From: Clostridiales bacterium | Lineage (GTDB): Bacteria > Bacillota > Clostridia > Christensenellales > UBA3700 | DNA: 35,220 nt | NCBI GenBank assembly: GCA_014799645.1 | Contig: JAAVHQ010000029.1 | Coordinates: 29,661-64,880, forward strand | Direction: 5' to 3' | Shown: in pieces, positions 33,552 to 35,220 of the stretch | How positions within the stretch are numbered: the first letter of the stretch is position 1 | Layout: every line of letters begins with the position of its first letter | Notes under the pieces: generated by a model | Told to the model about the DNA's origin: nothing | Databases searched by the model: none | Seen by the model: only the letters and a program-made list of their open reading frames with translations | Position numbers and translations under genes: made by a program

Positions 33552-33581
33552 ATTGTACACAAACAATCAGGGAAAAGTCAA
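33552..33581 (-). promoter_or_regulatory. Promoter for the structured RNA and grpB-family gene
   Basis: On the minus strand TTGACT (33581-33576), an 18-bp spacer and TACAAT (33557-33552). The expected start, about 33545, is just before the structured RNA. Confidence 0.65.
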
Positions 33582-33596
33582 CATTATAAAATATAA

Positions 33597-33625
33597 TTGT
33601 AAAAAATCACTTAGTTTGTTATAAT
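33597..33625 (+). promoter_or_regulatory. Promoter giving a near-leaderless mRNA
   Basis: TTGTAA (33597-33602), a 17-bp spacer and a perfect TATAAT (33620-33625). The ATG at 33632 falls where transcription should start. Confidence 0.6.
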
Positions 33626-33631
33626 AATTCT

Positions 33632-34657
33632 ATGAACATGTTGAGATATAAAAAAGAGAATATAAATGAAGTTGTATCGCTTCTAAAATCTTGCGAAAAT
33701 CTTGTCGACTTGCCGACGAATTCCTTTAAGGACGTAGCCGCACTGCTAAAAGACTCGATTGTCGATAGCGAAAAGATGAGCAAATTGCTAGGCAAGTATT
33801 ACACGATTTTGGCGTGGGAAAACGAAGAGATAATCGGTTTGGCAAGTATGAACGGCGAGGGCGAGATCGGTTGGCTTGTCGTCCGCGAGGGAAACAATGT
33901 TGAAAAGACGGCAAAAGGTCTTTTTCGCGCGGTAGAGCGCGGAGCGGTAAAAAGAAAGATTCCAACTCTTTACGTTTGGAAACTTGACGAGTCGGAAAAA
34001 TTGCTTTCGAAGTGCGGATTTGAATTTGAAAAACTCATAGGCGACGAATACGGCGAAATGGAAAGTTATCTCATGGTAAAGAAATTGACGATAGAAGAAA
34101 AGAAGAAAGTCGAACTTTTGCCAGAGGACGTCAAGCGCTTTCAACTCGATCCGTCCAAGCCTATAAAAGTAGAGGGCAAGGCGAAGTTCTTTCCAATATT
34201 CATTTTTGCGCTGGCTTGCTTTTTTATCGCGTTGCTCATTGGGATAACGATAAATAATTACAATAATTCTCCCGACGGCAAATTAGATTCGAAATTCACT
34301 ATGTTTTTCATAATATTTGGCACGTTCTTCGTCGTTGCTCTTGCGATATTTATCGCTTATATTGCAAAGGGAATACGCTTGAAGAAAGAAGTGTTGACAA
34401 TGAATATAACGAACGGCTTGATAATCGACGAGTTTTCTCACGAGCATAAAGTATATGACGAGGACAGAATAGAAAGAACGAAGTATATAGAAGTGTCGTT
34501 GACTTACGTATTTTACGATGAAGAAATGCAAAAGCGTACGGGAAAGTTCAATCATAAATACGAAAGTCAAACTCCTAAATTTTACGTCGGTCAAGAAGTC
34601 GTCGTCGCATTCTCGCAAGGAAAGTGTTATATTTTGAAGAAGTACACGCTAAGATAG
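33632..34657 (+). CDS. GNAT-like domain fused to a two-helix membrane protein
   Basis: A 341-residue protein. Residues about 1-150 resemble a GNAT acetyltransferase: ILAWENEEIIGLASM is the usual central strand pair, EIGWLVVREGN is motif-A-like, and LYVWKLDESEKLLSKCGFEFEKL is the typical C-terminal strand and helix. The acetyl-CoA loop (Q/RxxGxG/A) is poorly kept, so activity is uncertain. Two membrane helices follow (about 186-208 and 225-247), then a beta-rich cytoplasmic tail (about 255-341) with YIEVSLTYVFYDEEMQ and YVGQEVVVAF, which resembles DUF3592-like barrels. No ribosome site precedes ATG 33632; ATG 33638 is a second candidate. The role is unknown. Confidence 0.62.
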   Translation: MNMLRYKKENINEVVSLLKSCENLVDLPTNSFKDVAALLKDSIVDSEKMSKLLGKYYTILAWENEEIIGLASMNGEGEIGWLVVREGNNVEKTAKGLFRAVERGAVKRKIPTLYVWKLDESEKLLSKCGFEFEKLIGDEYGEMESYLMVKKLTIEEKKKVELLPEDVKRFQLDPSKPIKVEGKAKFFPIFIFALACFFIALLIGITINNYNNSPDGKLDSKFTMFFIIFGTFFVVALAIFIAYIAKGIRLKKEVLTMNITNGLIIDEFSHEHKVYDEDRIERTKYIEVSLTYVFYDEEMQKRTGKFNHKYESQTPKFYVGQEVVVAFSQGKCYILKKYTLR

Positions 34658-34692
34658 CGTACTGAAATAATAAAGGTTATCGTTTATAAAAG

Positions 34693-34717
34693 AAGCCGAG
34701 TGAAATTCACTCGGCTT
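34693..34717. terminator. Bidirectional hairpin between the GNAT fusion and the permease
   Basis: AAGCCGAGTGA with TCACTCGGCTT is a perfect 11-bp stem with a 3-nt loop, lying between two converging genes. Confidence 0.75.
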
Positions 34718-34737
34718 AAAGTTTTTGAAAGAAGTAA

Positions 34738-35220
34738 TCAGTTGGTCAAAAGGAACATTGCAATAAAGAGTATTGTTATTACCCAAGTGACAACGGATAT
34801 TTCTTTAATTTTGCCCGTGCATATCTTTACAAGTACGCAAGAGATAAGTCCTATTCCTATACCGAACGAGATTGAGAAGCCGAACGCCATAACCGTGACA
34901 GTCAAGAAAGCGGGGAGCGCTTTTGCAGGACTTGCCCAGTCGATATTTTTCACTGACGACATCATCAATACGCCTACCCACACGAGCGCGGCTGCGGTAG
35001 CGCAGTCGGGGATAATCTTTGCGATAGGACTTAAAAACATCGCGAAGAGGAAACATATTGCCGAGACGAGAGCGGCAAAACCCGTTCTTCCGCCTGCGGC
35101 AACGCCCGAAGACGCTTCGACGTAAGTCGTTACGGTCGTTGCTCCGCACACAGAGCCGACGCACGTCGCCACCGCGTCCGAAAGCATACATTGATTCATA
35201 CGCAAAGGATTGCCTTCGCT
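34738..35220 (-). CDS. NCS2-family nucleobase permease, C-terminal part (5' end outside window)
   Basis: The last 160 residues of a purine/guanine-type nucleobase:cation symporter (NCS2, AzgA/PbuG branch). The frame is open to the window edge, reading SEGNPLRMNQCMLSDAVAT, so the TTG at 35205 is not a real start. Family hallmarks are GATTVTTYVEASSGVAAGGRTG, which in two pieces (TTVTTYVEAS and GVAAGGRTG) carries the conserved substrate-site region, then four to five hydrophobic helices including KIIPDCATAAALVWVG. It converges on the GNAT fusion gene across a shared hairpin. The substrate is probably guanine, hypoxanthine or adenine, by family knowledge. Confidence 0.9.
   Translation of the reverse strand, partial: SEGNPLRMNQCMLSDAVATCVGSVCGATTVTTYVEASSGVAAGGRTGFAALVSAICFLFAMFLSPIAKIIPDCATAAALVWVGVLMMSSVKNIDWASPAKALPAFLTVTVMAFGFSISFGIGIGLISCVLVKICTGKIKEISVVTWVITILFIAMFLLTN

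Overview
The window reads as a chromosomal segment from a Gram-positive clostridial bacterium (Bacillota). The evidence is a complete ctsR-mcsA-mcsB-clpC operon with a CtsR operator, strong AGGAGG ribosome sites, sigma-A type promoters (TTGACA/TATAAT) and U-tailed intrinsic terminators. Moderate-to-low GC and the giant signal-peptide proteins would fit an uncultured gut clostridial lineage, but that placement is inference.

Layout. 1-2330: the end of a DMT/EamA permease, a collapsed SLC13/ArsB-type permease pseudogene, and a divergent module of an XRE regulator facing a SLOG-fold protein with an overlapping 51-residue one-helix membrane protein. 2331-2830: an interleaved inverted repeat, tRNA-Thr(GGU), and a decayed partial copy of that tRNA. 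2835-3704: galU. 3897-8430: the ctsR operon, i.e. the arginine-phosphorylation and ClpC protein quality-control system.

8448-28414 is the accessory heart of the window. It holds two giant Sec-exported proteins (1951 and 1557 residues) that share an N-terminal motif and a glycine-rich GGN-repeat tail; the first ends in a Hint (Hedgehog/intein) domain. With them lie a small lipoprotein, a two-helix membrane protein, a possible pseudo-AAA+ protein, a soluble VirD4/TraG-like ATPase, an acidic winged-helix-like protein, an ASCH protein and a 1032-residue MacB/FtsX-like ABC transporter. No relaxase, mating-pore component or integrase is present, so this is not an ordinary conjugative element. Identical tandem 18-bp repeats (21-bp period) lie upstream of both giant-protein genes. 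I regard this as the best candidate for an undescribed system, possibly a surface-display or secretion machine; the function is inference.

28454-31425: a sulfur operon (metY, cysK, Rrf2 regulator) with a perfect 12-bp-arm palindrome around the -35 box and a 21-codon leader ORF ending Cys-Arg-Cys-stop, suggesting both repression and cysteine-sensing attenuation. 31463-32882: an ABM-domain protein and a Cys-nucleophile alpha/beta hydrolase. 32887-33581: a GrpB family gene on the minus strand behind a promoter and a compact structured RNA ending in a U-run. 33597-34657: a GNAT-like membrane fusion whose promoter predicts a nearly leaderless mRNA. 34738-35220: the C-terminal part of an NCS2 nucleobase permease that runs off the window.
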